The position numbers and the translations under genes were made by a program. Under the pieces are notes generated by a model, which was not told where the DNA came from, searched no databases, and saw only the letters and a list, made by a program, of their open reading frames with translations. 64,000 nucleotides of DNA. It comes from Paenibacillus sp. V4I3. GTDB lineage: Bacteria; Bacillota; Bacilli; Paenibacillales; NBRC-103111. The stretch lies in NCBI RefSeq assembly GCF_030817215.1, contig NZ_JAUSZA010000001.1, positions 5,430,501 to 5,494,500 of the forward strand, read 5' to 3'. This document shows positions 1 to 8,732 of the stretch, in pieces. Every line of letters starts with the position of its first letter. Position 1 is the stretch's first letter.

Positions 1-1081
1 GGAATAAAGATAATTTAGCTTCAGAAAAACCGCCAGCCATCGTTATCTTCATGTTCTTCAACACATGCTCTGTCATTTCTTCTGTAAAATTAGCCGCATT
101 GATTGTTGTTGCTGGCACTTTATCAACTGGAATAGCAGCCTGTTGCGCTTTCTGCAGATCACCGATCGTAACAATGGAATTCGTTGCTGGAGCATCTTCA
201 GTCGGCAAATCAACTAGGGCTACAAATGATTCTTCGGACGCTGTAGTAGATTCGACAACTGGTGCGTGAAGTACATTTTTAATTGCTAAGAGCTCAAGCT
301 TGGACTTTGTTGGTTGCACGAGTGTAAATGAATCAACATCAATCTTCTGCTCAACACCAGGTTTATTTGCCTTTTTAACATGATTAGCTCTGTTAACAGA
401 TGCGGTATCACTCTTACTTTCATCTACCAAACCTTCAGTAGCCTTGGGTGCATTCGTAGCTGCATCAGTTATTGATGTTGGTCCCTTCAAAGTCGCCATT
501 AATTCTGGAAGCAAAGGCCCTATGGTGCTAATTAAGTCCTGGTTCAAAAACTTCAAAATAGGATTATCGGGCTGCTGTTTAGATAAAGTTGTCAGTGTAA
601 GCAAAGTATTCTGAGCCTGTAAGTTTAATGTATCTGCTGGCTGAAGATTCAATCCATTCGGTAGTGTGAAAGCCGCGTTAGATTGTGCATCGCCAAGTGT
701 ACTTAACAACTGCTCAGCATCTTCGAACCACTTCTTTACATTGGGATCTTGTAATAATTGTTCAGCAAGCGCAGGATTACTGTTCATTGCCTCCAAAAGC
801 ATTTCTGATAGAGGTTGATCTCCCGTTCCTTGCTCAATCTCCTGTACTGCGGCACCTTGAAGCGGCAATACTAAACTTTGCAGCATTTGAAGCAGCATGT
901 TCAGAGAAAGAGCTGGATCGGAAACATTTAGATCATCAGAAGCACTCTCTTGTCCAATTTGACCATCTAATACTTGATTAAAAGTAGTGTCTTTGGTAGC
1001 CGTTTCAGTCGTACTTGCTTTACCTGTTGCTGTTGAAGCAGCATTGTTTCCCGTAGGTACTGTTGACATTTGTACGTCCAT
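1..1081 (-). CDS. fliK: Flagellar hook-length control protein FliK (partial, C-terminus outside window)
   Basis: About 360 N-terminal residues are visible; the gene runs off the left edge. FliK is exported by the flagellar secretion system, measures hook length and switches FlhB substrate specificity. The visible part is a low-complexity Gln/Thr/Ala/Leu-rich region, normal for this family. The last residues (GGFSEAKLSLF) fit the beginning of the conserved C-terminal Flg_hook domain, so the domain itself lies outside. The ATG at 1081 has AAGGGAGGTG (1088-1097) six bases upstream, which fixes the start. It follows ylxF in the order known from Bacillus (fliJ-ylxF-fliK). The call rests on position plus the domain start. 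Confidence 0.88.
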   Translation of the reverse strand, partial: MDVQMSTVPTGNNAASTATGKASTTETATKDTTFNQVLDGQIGQESASDDLNVSDPALSLNMLLQMLQSLVLPLQGAAVQEIEQGTGDQPLSEMLLEAMNSNPALAEQLLQDPNVKKWFEDAEQLLSTLGDAQSNAAFTLPNGLNLQPADTLNLQAQNTLLTLTTLSKQQPDNPILKFLNQDLISTIGPLLPELMATLKGPTSITDAATNAPKATEGLVDESKSDTASVNRANHVKKANKPGVEQKIDVDSFTLVQPTKSKLELLAIKNVLHAPVVESTTASEESFVALVDLPTEDAPATNSIVTIGDLQKAQQAAIPVDKVPATTINAANFTEEMTEHVLKNMKITMAGGFSEAKLSLF

Positions 1082-1113
1082 TTTTTTCACCTCCCTTCGT
1101 GAAATCAATGACA

Positions 1114-2031
1114 TTACTGAACAAGTTTAGCTGTAATTGAAGCTGCGATTTCTTTATTTGCGTCTGACAAAGAAGACATTACTTTAGAACGAGAAGCGTT
1201 ATCCATCCCACTGAGAATAGCTAACACTTTGTCAGGATTAGATTTATTCATTTCCAGTAGTACATTCGAAGCACTTTTCGGCGTCATGTTGGCAAAAGTT
1301 TGCCCTAAATCTGTTTTACTTACGGATGTTGCGGTCTTGGTCGAGTCTTTCGCTCCATTCGTTGACAATCTCTCTTGTAAGGCAGCGATTTGTTTATCAC
1401 GAGCTGGAACAACATCCTTAACCCCAATAGAAGCCTCAGCTGCTTTAGTCGGATCCATTTTTTCAAGAATTGCTCCACGACTATCTGCTTTCATCATTGA
1501 AAATACAAGTACCATTTCTTTAGGTGTCAAGGCTTCAATAATAGGGGCAGCTTTACTTGGATTCATTTTTGCATACATATTCGCAAGTTGCGTAATTTGA
1601 TTATTGTATTCTTCTTCGGTTTGCGTCTTATTCTTCAGCTTCTCTTCCAGTTCGGTTAACTTCGCCTGAGCATCCTTCAGTGAAAGATCCTTCTGCTCGG
1701 TTGTCGAGTCAGCTTTTTGCAAAGCCGATTGAAGTTCAGCAATTCTTGCATTTAGCTTCGTAATCTCTTCATCTTTAATCTTAATGCTTTGCTCAGAAGT
1801 CGGTACCTTACCATCACTGGTCACTACTGCTTTTTCTTTGGGAGCAGGGATGATTGTCCCAATGACCGGTGTATTGTGCAGCGCCTTCTGTATACTGCTC
1901 TTGATATCATAATCAAAAATTGACAACAGTACGAAGAGCAAAACTGCCGTAAACACAAAGGGGATGACAAACCATATCAGAAATCGTTCCAGTGCACTAT
2001 AAGATGCACCCTCTATGCTTGTATCGGCCAT
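1114..2031 (-). CDS. ylxF: MotE/YlxF-like flagellar membrane protein with MgtE-N-type repeats
   Basis: 305 residues. One N-terminal membrane segment (about residues 17-41) is followed by a charged coiled coil (about 85-150). Two short repeats then resemble the MgtE N-terminal fold: around 155-210 (MNPSKAAPIIEAL...MKADSRGAILEKM) and around 245-295 (MTPKSASNVLLEM...SGMDNASRSKVMSSL). It sits between fliJ and fliK, as ylxF does in Bacillus. Proteins of this build are called MotE/YlxF and are linked to the flagellar motor or export apparatus. It is not a magnesium transporter, since the transport domain is absent. The ATG has GGAGGG nine bases upstream. The exact biochemical role is not visible in the sequence. 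Confidence 0.78.
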   Translation of the reverse strand: MADTSIEGASYSALERFLIWFVIPFVFTAVLLFVLLSIFDYDIKSSIQKALHNTPVIGTIIPAPKEKAVVTSDGKVPTSEQSIKIKDEEITKLNARIAELQSALQKADSTTEQKDLSLKDAQAKLTELEEKLKNKTQTEEEYNNQITQLANMYAKMNPSKAAPIIEALTPKEMVLVFSMMKADSRGAILEKMDPTKAAEASIGVKDVVPARDKQIAALQERLSTNGAKDSTKTATSVSKTDLGQTFANMTPKSASNVLLEMNKSNPDKVLAILSGMDNASRSKVMSSLSDANKEIAASITAKLVQ

Positions 2032-2055
2032 CTCCTCTTCCCTCCTTTACCTTCC

Positions 2056-2499
2056 TCAATACGTTAGTCGTCTGAAACGGTTGGTGGCCATTTCATCTAG
2101 AGCTTCTTGCTCTTTTTTGGCGACAAAAGATTGAAATTGGTTGTAAGCCTTTTCCCTTGCCTTCGACCAAACCTTCTCATCAATCATTCTTTCCGAAAGA
2201 TGTTCCTGCTTTTTGAGTACAACATGCTGTGCTTGCTGCACATCCAAATGCTTGCGGGCGATCTGTTGATCAACATGATTCATGTAATTTTGCATCAACA
2301 GCATCTTAGAGATGGATACCGAACTGCTAGATTCATTTGCCATTTCATTATGAAGGCTATCTTTTTGCTCAAACAATCCATGCAAGCTCGTTTCTTCGTT
2401 CCTTAGTTGCCCCATTGCCTCAGACAGAATCCACTCTGCCTGTGTTCGTTCATTGTTTTTCAAATCGACAATTTGCTGGAAAGAATAACGAAAATTCAT
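2056..2499 (-). CDS. fliJ: Flagellar export chaperone/ATPase stalk protein FliJ
   Basis: 147 residues, nearly all predicted alpha-helical coiled coil with many Gln, Glu and Lys and no membrane segment. The N-terminus MNFRYSFQQIVDLKNNE is the characteristic FliJ opening (F-x-L-Q-x-V/I-L/D). FliJ inserts into the FliI hexamer like the gamma subunit of F1-ATPase and helps cycle export chaperones. It lies 9 bp after fliI and is followed by ylxF with a 24-bp gap, so it is co-transcribed in the fla/che operon. Length is typical for the family. Confidence 0.9.
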   Translation of the reverse strand: MNFRYSFQQIVDLKNNERTQAEWILSEAMGQLRNEETSLHGLFEQKDSLHNEMANESSSSVSISKMLLMQNYMNHVDQQIARKHLDVQQAQHVVLKKQEHLSERMIDEKVWSKAREKAYNQFQSFVAKKEQEALDEMATNRFRRLTY

Positions 2500-2508
2500 T
2501 CAGGACCC

Positions 2509-3834
2509 TCATCCCTTATAAAATTCATGAATCAAACGTTCTTGAGCTTCTTCAAATGTTAACTTCTCATTGGTTTTTTGCTTCGTAAAATCCCATATTG
2601 CCTCGATATTCTCCAAAGCGATATCAATATTTGGGTTAGAACCTTTTTGGTATGCCCCTATATTGATAAGATCTTCCGAATCTTTATATATAGAAAGAAG
2701 TCGCTTCAATTGATCTGCTGCTTCCATGTGTTCAGTAGGAACAATTTCTTTCATAACTCGGCTTACGCTGGATAAAACATCGATGGCTGGGTAGTGACCC
2801 TTATTAGCAATGCTGCGATTTAGGACAATATGTCCGTCCAAAATACCTCGCACTGCATCAGCGATAGGCTCATTCATGTCATCTCCATCTACAAGCACGG
2901 TATAAAAAGCGGTAATGGAGCCCTTTGGTCCCGTACCTGAACGCTCTAGAAGCCGCGGAAGCATTGCAAAAACCGAAGGCGTGTAACCACGTGTGGCTGG
3001 AGGTTCTCCAACAGCAAGTCCGACTTCACGCTGCGCCATAGCAAAACGAGTAACTGAATCCATCATCATCATGACATTTAAGCCGCGATCTCGGAAATAC
3101 TCGGCAATGCTAGTTGCAATCATTGCACCTTTGATTCGGATCAAAGCGGGTTGATCCGACGTTGCAACAATCACAACGGATCTAGCAAGTCCTTCAGGAC
3201 CTAAATCTCTTTCGATAAAGTCTAGAACCTCTCTACCACGCTCACCAATAAGTGCAATTACGTTGACATCAGCGGATGTATTACGGGCAATCATTCCCAT
3301 CAACGTACTTTTACCTACACCAGAACCTGCGAAAATACCGACACGCTGACCCTTACCAATTGTTAATAAGCCATCAATACAGCGTACACCAACCGAAATT
3401 GGATTCAGAACGCGTGGACGTGTTAACGGGTTACCGGGTACATTATTCGTTGAATATTGTGCCATTCTAGAGGGTAGGAATGAACCATCTAAGGGTTGTC
3501 CCAAACCATCCAATACCTTACCAAGCAGCTCATGGCCAACTTGGACTGTAAGCGGCTTTCCGGTCCCTACGACATCGCATCCAGGGCCTATTGCATCCAA
3601 ATCACCGAGCGGCATCAGGATTACTTTATTGCTGCGAAATCCAACGACCTCAGCCTTTAACGGCTTGTTAGACTTATGCGGATATATGTAGCAAAGATCA
3701 CCTATGCTCACATCAGGACCTTCTGACTCAACTGTCAGCCCTATTACCTGCGTCACTTTACCGTTAACTCGAATGGGATCAATCGTATGTAGATGCTCCT
3801 TGTATTTATCAGCATTTGGCAGCTTGCTGCTCAT
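2509..3834 (-). CDS. fliI: Flagellum-specific export ATPase FliI
   Basis: 441 residues. F1-beta-like ATPase that energises unfolding and delivery of flagellar export substrates at the base of the export gate. Visible are the Walker A (GSGVGKST, about residues 166-173), the Walker B region (MMMMDSVTRFA) and the family signature PSVFAMLPRLLERSG. The N-terminal beta barrel and C-terminal helical domain are present, so the length is complete. The ATG overlaps the fliH stop by four bases (ATGA), which indicates translational coupling with its regulator FliH. Confidence 0.97.
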   Translation of the reverse strand: MSSKLPNADKYKEHLHTIDPIRVNGKVTQVIGLTVESEGPDVSIGDLCYIYPHKSNKPLKAEVVGFRSNKVILMPLGDLDAIGPGCDVVGTGKPLTVQVGHELLGKVLDGLGQPLDGSFLPSRMAQYSTNNVPGNPLTRPRVLNPISVGVRCIDGLLTIGKGQRVGIFAGSGVGKSTLMGMIARNTSADVNVIALIGERGREVLDFIERDLGPEGLARSVVIVATSDQPALIRIKGAMIATSIAEYFRDRGLNVMMMMDSVTRFAMAQREVGLAVGEPPATRGYTPSVFAMLPRLLERSGTGPKGSITAFYTVLVDGDDMNEPIADAVRGILDGHIVLNRSIANKGHYPAIDVLSSVSRVMKEIVPTEHMEAADQLKRLLSIYKDSEDLINIGAYQKGSNPNIDIALENIEAIWDFTKQKTNEKLTFEEAQERLIHEFYKG

Positions 3835-4673
3835 GACTCGGATACCTCACTTTGAGTTGCCAATTGTCTTAGCGCAGACTTGATCTCTTTTAACTGAGTA
3901 TCAATTCTGGCATCAATGCTTCCAAATGAGGAACGTATCACACAGCCACGGTCTTGTACCGTTGAGTCCGGGATAATTTGTAATTCCGCTTGAGAATCAA
4001 TGGAAGTTAGTAATTCTTCGCGTGCATCTTGGATGTACGCAAACTGTGAAGGTGCTACACAAAGCGCGATAATCCCTTTTTCTCGTCTACGTGAAAGTAC
4101 CATCTGAATTAAATCAATAACCCATTCTGGATTTAAAGTTAACTGACGCCCAATTACTTTCTCAGCGATGGAAGTGCTAAGCTCAATTAAGAAAGGTTCT
4201 GATTCTTGAATGATTTGCTGCTTAAGCTTGTAGGCTTGTTCCAAAATGGCTCGAGCCTCTGATAACATCTCACCGTATTCTTGTCGGAGGTTATCTTCGA
4301 CTTGAACAATCCCTTGTTCGTACCCCTCTTCAAATCCTGATTGTCTGGATAGCGCGATGTGCTCCTCATCTTCAGCACGGCGGCTCTCCCACCAACTCGT
4401 GATTTCTGCATGTGTTTGTTCTCGGAGCGCAGCACACTCCTGCATAGCCTGATCGATTTGTTCATGGGCAAAAGTCTCAGCGTCTTGAAGGATCTGCTCC
4501 TTCATACTTGTGGCTTCTGTCAGTTCCTGCTGCTGTTCCGGAGTCAATTGATTCGCTTCATCCGTTAACATACCTGCGCGTAATAATTCAAGTGGTGGAA
4601 TCGTTTCTACTAATTTCTTATCATCTAACGGAAAATAAGCAAATGATTTAATGACATTAGACAATAATATCAT
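3831..4673 (-). CDS. fliH: Flagellar assembly protein FliH
   Basis: Peripheral stator-like partner that binds FliI at the flagellar export gate. About 280 residues: a long Glu/Gln-rich coiled coil in the first two thirds, then a V-type ATPase E-subunit-like C-terminal domain (EKVIGRQL...VSRRREKG). The frame is open ten codons further upstream, but that would overlap fliG by 47 bases. I place the start at the ATG at 4673 (MILLSNVIKS). Its GGAGGAG site touches the ATG, so the TTG at 4664, nine bases from the same site, is an equally likely start. Either choice overlaps the 3' end of fliG slightly. Confidence 0.88.
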   Translation of the reverse strand: MILLSNVIKSFAYFPLDDKKLVETIPPLELLRAGMLTDEANQLTPEQQQELTEATSMKEQILQDAETFAHEQIDQAMQECAALREQTHAEITSWWESRRAEDEEHIALSRQSGFEEGYEQGIVQVEDNLRQEYGEMLSEARAILEQAYKLKQQIIQESEPFLIELSTSIAEKVIGRQLTLNPEWVIDLIQMVLSRRREKGIIALCVAPSQFAYIQDAREELLTSIDSQAELQIIPDSTVQDRGCVIRSSFGSIDARIDTQLKEIKSALRQLATQSEVSES

Positions 4674-5673
4674 CTCCTCCACCACGTGCGATGATGATTT
4701 CACCAGATTCTTCTAAGCGGCGAATCGTTGCAACAATCCGGGTCTGAGCTTCTTCAACATCACGTAAACGTACGGGTCCCATAAATTCCATCTCTTCCTT
4801 AAAGGTATCCGCCATACGTTTGGACATATTCTTGAACAAGGCATCGCGAACTTCTTCGCTTGCAACTTTAAGAGCAAGCTGTAAATCAGCATTCTCAATG
4901 TCGCGAATAATTCGCTGAATGGAACGATTGTCGATATTGACAATATCTTCGAAGACAAACATCCGCTTCTTAATTTCTTCTGCAAGTTCCGGATCCTGTA
5001 TTTCGAGGGAATCGAGAATGGTACGCTCTGTACCCCGATCGACACCATTCAGAATTTGAACGATAGAAGCAATACCACCTGCATTTGTGTAATCCTGAGT
5101 TACAGTTGACGATAGCTTTTGTTCAAGAACGCGCTCTACTTGACTAATGACTTCAGGAGAGGTGCTATCCATAAGCGCAATACGCTTAGCAACATCAGCT
5201 TGCTTTTCCTGTGGTAGTGAAGACAAGATGATCGAAGCTTGATCTGCTTGCAAATAAGACAATACCAAAGCGATTGTCTGGGAATTCTCATTTTGAATGA
5301 AGTTTAGAATTTGAGCAGGATCTGCTTTTCTTGCAAAATCGAAAGGTCTCACTTGCAAAGTTGCTGTCAAACGATTGATGATATCAAGCGCTTTTTGTGA
5401 CCCCAAAGCCTTTTCTAAAATATCCTTGGCGTAAGCAATACCACCTTGAGAAATAAACTCTTGGGCTAAGCAGATCTGATGAAATTCAGATAAAATGGCT
5501 TCTTTTTCATAAGAATCTACTTTTCTAACATTCGCAATCTCAAGTGTTAACTGCTCAATTTCTTCTTCACGCAAGTGTTTAAATATTTGAGCAGACACCT
5601 CAGGGCCTAAACTGATCAAAAGAATGGCTGCCTTTTGTCGTCCGGTTAACCCTTGCAGAGCAGCTTTGGCCAT
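4657..5673 (-). CDS. fliG: Flagellar motor switch protein FliG
   Basis: 338 residues, the normal length. FliG sits on the cytoplasmic face of the MS ring, and its C-terminal domain interacts with the stator to generate torque. The N-terminal GRQKAAILLISLGPE, the middle-domain EHPQ-equivalent stretch around ENSQTIALVLSYL and the C-terminal charged torque helix region (EVRDALFKNMSKRMAD, MGPVRLRDVEEAQ) are all visible. It lies 12 bp after fliF and overlaps the start of fliH. Nothing unusual is seen. Confidence 0.97.
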   Translation of the reverse strand: MAKAALQGLTGRQKAAILLISLGPEVSAQIFKHLREEEIEQLTLEIANVRKVDSYEKEAILSEFHQICLAQEFISQGGIAYAKDILEKALGSQKALDIINRLTATLQVRPFDFARKADPAQILNFIQNENSQTIALVLSYLQADQASIILSSLPQEKQADVAKRIALMDSTSPEVISQVERVLEQKLSSTVTQDYTNAGGIASIVQILNGVDRGTERTILDSLEIQDPELAEEIKKRMFVFEDIVNIDNRSIQRIIRDIENADLQLALKVASEEVRDALFKNMSKRMADTFKEEMEFMGPVRLRDVEEAQTRIVATIRRLEESGEIIIARGGGDDIIV

Positions 5674-5685
5674 ACAAGTGCACCT

Positions 5686-7269
5686 CTATTCGTCTACTAA
5701 CCAAGTACGAAGCAAATTAACAAAGTCTTCAGGTCGCTTTTTGGCAAGTGTCTCTAGTTGCTTGCGTACTTGATTGTCATTAGTAACATTTTCGATATCA
5801 ATCGTTGGAAGCTCTGCTTTACCTGCTGCCATATTCATTTCTTGTTCCAATTGTTGTTGCACAGCTTTTCTTCGTTTTCTAATTGCGAAACCTGCAATTA
5901 ATCCAATTGCTAGCGCCGCTAAAGCTAAACCTGCATACGTCAAGTACGTTGTGGTTTTCGAAGCGAGTGTGTCCGTTGGTCTAGCGAAAGAATGTGCGAA
6001 TACTGTAACTTTTTTCTGTAAATCCTCGTCTGTATATGTAACCTTATTATCCGCTAAAGCTGTTCTTACGATGTTAACTAGTGCACTTTGGACCGCAGCC
6101 TTGGTCTCAGCCGTCAATGAGTTGGGATCATCTTTAACCGGAGGCTCAATCCCTACATTAATACTTAAATCTTTCACAACATAAGGCGTTGAGATAATAT
6201 CGTTCGTAATACGGTTGACTTCATAATTGACAGTCTTATTATTTTTCTCTGAGTTAGACTTGCCTGAACTGGCCGCCCCTGGATAGCCTGGAACATCTGT
6301 AGTTCCTGTACCTGGTACTCCACCTGTATCAGCACCATTGTTCTGATACGACTCGCTTGCTTCCTGTAGAGAAATTTCCAACCCTTTTTGATCTACTTGA
6401 TTCGGAGCGCTGACAAGCTGCTCTTTGCTTTTCTTTTGATCAAAATTCATTGTTGAGAATACACTTACATTCACTTTGTCACGGCCAAACATTGTACCCA
6501 GCATCGTATTGATATTCTTCTGTAAATCATTTCGGAACTGGTTATTAATATCCGCTTGACTAGTGACTAAACTCGTGGATGAAGTCCCGCCGACCTTCGA
6601 AGATACAAGACTCTGTCCATACTGGTCTGAGATTGTAATGTTCTCTAGAGGGAGATTCTTAACACTGTGTGATACTAAATTATAAATCGTATCAACCTTT
6701 GCTTGATCTAATGTATAGCCCTGTTTCGTTTGCACGACAACAGAAGCCGTTGCTTTCTCTTGCTGTTGCTGTAAGAAAGGTCCTTCTTCTGGAAGTGAGA
6801 TGAGAACTTTTGAACTAGCGATTGCTTGATTAGCGTTAATCAATTGTTGAAGCTCGCCTTGTATCGCGTTCAAGTATTTCACTTTGAATTCGTTGTCTGT
6901 AATGCCAAATGAGCTGCTGTCGCTAAATGCACCAAAGCCTAATGAGCCGTTCTTATTTAAACCTTGGGACTCAACACCAAGCTTTACATTTGCTACTTCG
7001 CTTGTTGGTACTTCGATACTTTTTCCATCAGCGCTAAGATGATACGGAATCTTTGCGGTATCCAGATAGGACTTGATGGCTGAAGCATCACTTGGCTGCA
7101 ATTCAGTAAATGCGAGTGAATACTCCGTTTTTGATAAATTAATACTTATAATTGCAGCAGTAAGAATCAGTAGGACAACCGTTGCTATAAAAGTGATTTT
7201 CGTAGTTCTACTATAACGATTCCAATATTGCTTCACCTTTTCCCAGTACTGGAGCAGGTTCTCGTTCAC
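5686..7269 (-). CDS. fliF: Flagellar MS-ring protein FliF
   Basis: 527 residues. FliF forms the membrane/supramembrane ring on which the flagellar rotor and export gate assemble. Two membrane segments are seen, at about residues 24-46 and 443-465. Between them lie the ring-building motifs and a Gly/Pro/Ser-rich loop near residues 315-340. The C-terminal cytoplasmic tail (KKRPEDFVNLLRTWL) is the FliG-binding segment. The gene lies between fliE and fliG as in Bacillus. Confidence 0.97.
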   Translation of the reverse strand: MNENLLQYWEKVKQYWNRYSRTTKITFIATVVLLILTAAIISINLSKTEYSLAFTELQPSDASAIKSYLDTAKIPYHLSADGKSIEVPTSEVANVKLGVESQGLNKNGSLGFGAFSDSSSFGITDNEFKVKYLNAIQGELQQLINANQAIASSKVLISLPEEGPFLQQQQEKATASVVVQTKQGYTLDQAKVDTIYNLVSHSVKNLPLENITISDQYGQSLVSSKVGGTSSTSLVTSQADINNQFRNDLQKNINTMLGTMFGRDKVNVSVFSTMNFDQKKSKEQLVSAPNQVDQKGLEISLQEASESYQNNGADTGGVPGTGTTDVPGYPGAASSGKSNSEKNNKTVNYEVNRITNDIISTPYVVKDLSINVGIEPPVKDDPNSLTAETKAAVQSALVNIVRTALADNKVTYTDEDLQKKVTVFAHSFARPTDTLASKTTTYLTYAGLALAALAIGLIAGFAIRKRRKAVQQQLEQEMNMAAGKAELPTIDIENVTNDNQVRKQLETLAKKRPEDFVNLLRTWLVDE

Positions 7270-7312
7270 TCTGTCACCTCATCGAACCAAAATTTAGCAG
7301 CATCTAAGTCAA

Positions 7313-7621
7313 TCACAGCTGCATTCTCATCATTTCTTGGTAAGCTTCAAGGACTTTGTTTCTGACTTGTACAGTCAACTCAAGTCCTAGCGATGCTTTC
7401 TCAGAGGCTATTGTCAGTTGATGAACATCGGAAAGCTCACCTTTGATGAAACTCTGATTCAAATTGTCCACTTGCTGTTGTTGCGTGTTTAAGTTTGTTA
7501 TGGCGTTATTCAGGAACGAACCAAATCTTTTACCAAGGTCAGCAGCCCCTTCACCGGAGTTATCCTTTGGTTGAATGGAACTCATGATGTTTAGTGGACT
7601 GTAACTTATTTTGTCAATCAT
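7313..7621 (-). CDS. fliE: Flagellar hook-basal body protein FliE
   Basis: 102 residues. FliE is the small adaptor joining the MS ring to the proximal rod. The conserved C-terminal helix is clear (LTIASEKASLGLELTVQVRNKVLEAYQEMMRMQL, split here only by family numbering), ending in the typical MRMQ motif. It is placed between flgC and fliF. There is no signal peptide, as expected for a substrate of the flagellar export system. Confidence 0.95.
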   Translation of the reverse strand: MIDKISYSPLNIMSSIQPKDNSGEGAADLGKRFGSFLNNAITNLNTQQQQVDNLNQSFIKGELSDVHQLTIASEKASLGLELTVQVRNKVLEAYQEMMRMQL

Positions 7622-7641
7622 GATGCAACCTCCTGTAGTGG

Positions 7642-8091
7642 TTATCTACCAATTTCCAAAGCTTTGGTTATCATTGATTTACTTGCATTAAGGGCTGTTA
7701 CATTCGCTTCATAAGATCTGGTAGCAGAGATCATATCAACCATTTCTTTAAGTACGTCGACATTGGGCATATAAACGAATCCGTTCCCATCCGCATCTGG
7801 GTGAGTTGGGTTATACACTTGCTTCAAAGGCGACTTATCTTCAAAAATTTTGTTCACCCTTACACCTTCACCAGTACCATCAGCCATTGCAGAATTAAGC
7901 GACTGCGCAAAGCTGGGCTGTGACTTCGTTTCAAAAGCAACTAACTTTCTTGTATAGGGAACCCATTTCCCATCTACGAACTTAGCACGTGTTGTATCAG
8001 CATTCGCTATATTAGAAGAGACAACATCCATTCTTAATCGCTGAGCAGTAAGTGCCGATGAACTGATGTCAAATCCATTGGTTAACCTCAT
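7642..8091 (-). CDS. flgC: Flagellar basal-body rod protein FlgC
   Basis: 149 residues. Proximal rod component exported by the flagellar apparatus. The rod-family N-terminal motif (FDISSSALTAQRLRMDVVSSNIANADTT, of which SSNIANADTT is the signature) and the C-terminal helix (MISATRSYEANVTALNASK) form the D0 coiled coil. Six bases separate it from the flgB stop. Complete and ordinary. Confidence 0.96.
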   Translation of the reverse strand: MRLTNGFDISSSALTAQRLRMDVVSSNIANADTTRAKFVDGKWVPYTRKLVAFETKSQPSFAQSLNSAMADGTGEGVRVNKIFEDKSPLKQVYNPTHPDADGNGFVYMPNVDVLKEMVDMISATRSYEANVTALNASKSMITKALEIGR

Positions 8092-8097
8092 TGGTTA

Positions 8098-8505
8098 TTA
8101 CTTCCCTCCTAAGACTGTGCGCATTTTTTTGAACTCGCTGTTCATTTGCTGAACCATTGCGTTGTATTTAAGTTGGTTTTTAGCCATTAACGACATTTCA
8201 TAATCCATATCGACATTGTTCATATTATTGTTAATCGCTGTCGAATCATCTGTTTTTATTTCTGAATTTGGCAGATTTGTGGATTTCCCTATTAAGAAAT
8301 GCCTGGGGTCTGTCCGATAACCTTCTATAGAGGGTGTTGATGAATTCATCTGACCTTGTAAAAGTTCTTCGAACACGACATCCGAACGCTTAAAGAAGGG
8401 TGTATCCGCATTGGCTACGTTGTTTGCTACAACCTTTTGCCTTAAAGTCGATGCATCAAGCGATCGCTCCATCAAGTTCCAACTTGGTTTGTCTAACAAA
8501 GACAT
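8098..8505 (-). CDS. flgB: Flagellar basal-body rod protein FlgB (first gene of fla/che operon)
   Basis: 135 residues. Proximal rod protein, exported through the flagellar apparatus. The signature VANNVANADTPFFKR is near residues 27-41 and the C-terminal D0 helix is intact. It is the promoter-proximal gene of the visible fla/che operon, and a GGGGGGT ribosome-binding site precedes the ATG by nine bases. The 230-bp gap to codY upstream holds the operon control region. Confidence 0.96.
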   Translation of the reverse strand: MSLLDKPSWNLMERSLDASTLRQKVVANNVANADTPFFKRSDVVFEELLQGQMNSSTPSIEGYRTDPRHFLIGKSTNLPNSEIKTDDSTAINNNMNNVDMDYEMSLMAKNQLKYNAMVQQMNSEFKKMRTVLGGK

Positions 8506-8523
8506 ATTCCTATACCCCCCGTC

Positions 8524-8551
8524 TATAGAATATTTGACATATACTTCAACA
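8524..8551 (-). promoter_or_regulatory. Possible sigma-A-type promoter of the fla/che operon
   Basis: On the minus strand, TTGAAG (-35) and TATAGA (-10) are separated by 16 bp, about 20-45 bp before the flgB ATG. The -10 match is moderate. No convincing sigma-D promoter was found in the same gap. Confidence 0.35.
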
Positions 8552-8583
8552 TTGCATTTATCGATTCCTTCTTATTTCGACAT

Positions 8584-8598
8584 TATTTTCATAAAATA
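8584..8598 (-). promoter_or_regulatory. Candidate CodY box upstream of flgB
   Basis: The 15-mer matches the CodY consensus AATTTTCWGAAAATT at 12 of 15 positions and sits inside a perfect 19-bp palindrome (ATTATTTT-CAT-AAAATAAT, 8582-8600), about 80 bp before flgB. In B. subtilis CodY represses fla/che, and codY is the next gene upstream here. The motif match is seen; the function is inferred. Confidence 0.5.
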
Positions 8599-8686
8599 AT
8601 TCGAAATGGTCTCCTTATTGTAGAAATATGTAAAACATTCGGTAACCTTTCTTATCATCTAAGATATTACGATAACTTACAATAAG

Positions 8687-8720
8687 AAAAAAGCCCTATC
8701 TTTTACAAGACAGGGCTTTT
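8687..8720 (-). terminator. Rho-independent terminator after codY
   Basis: Inverted repeat AAAAGCCCTaTCTT / AAGAcAGGGCTTTT with a short loop, ending in a U-tract when read from codY. It separates codY from the fla/che operon. Confidence 0.85.
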
Positions 8721-8732
8721 CTATGTGTTTAT

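Noticed and set aside
8521..8640. Sigma-D-like motif (ATCGATAA) upstream of flgB
   Set aside because: No TAAA-type -35 at about 15 bp and a poor -10 match; not good enough to report as a promoter.
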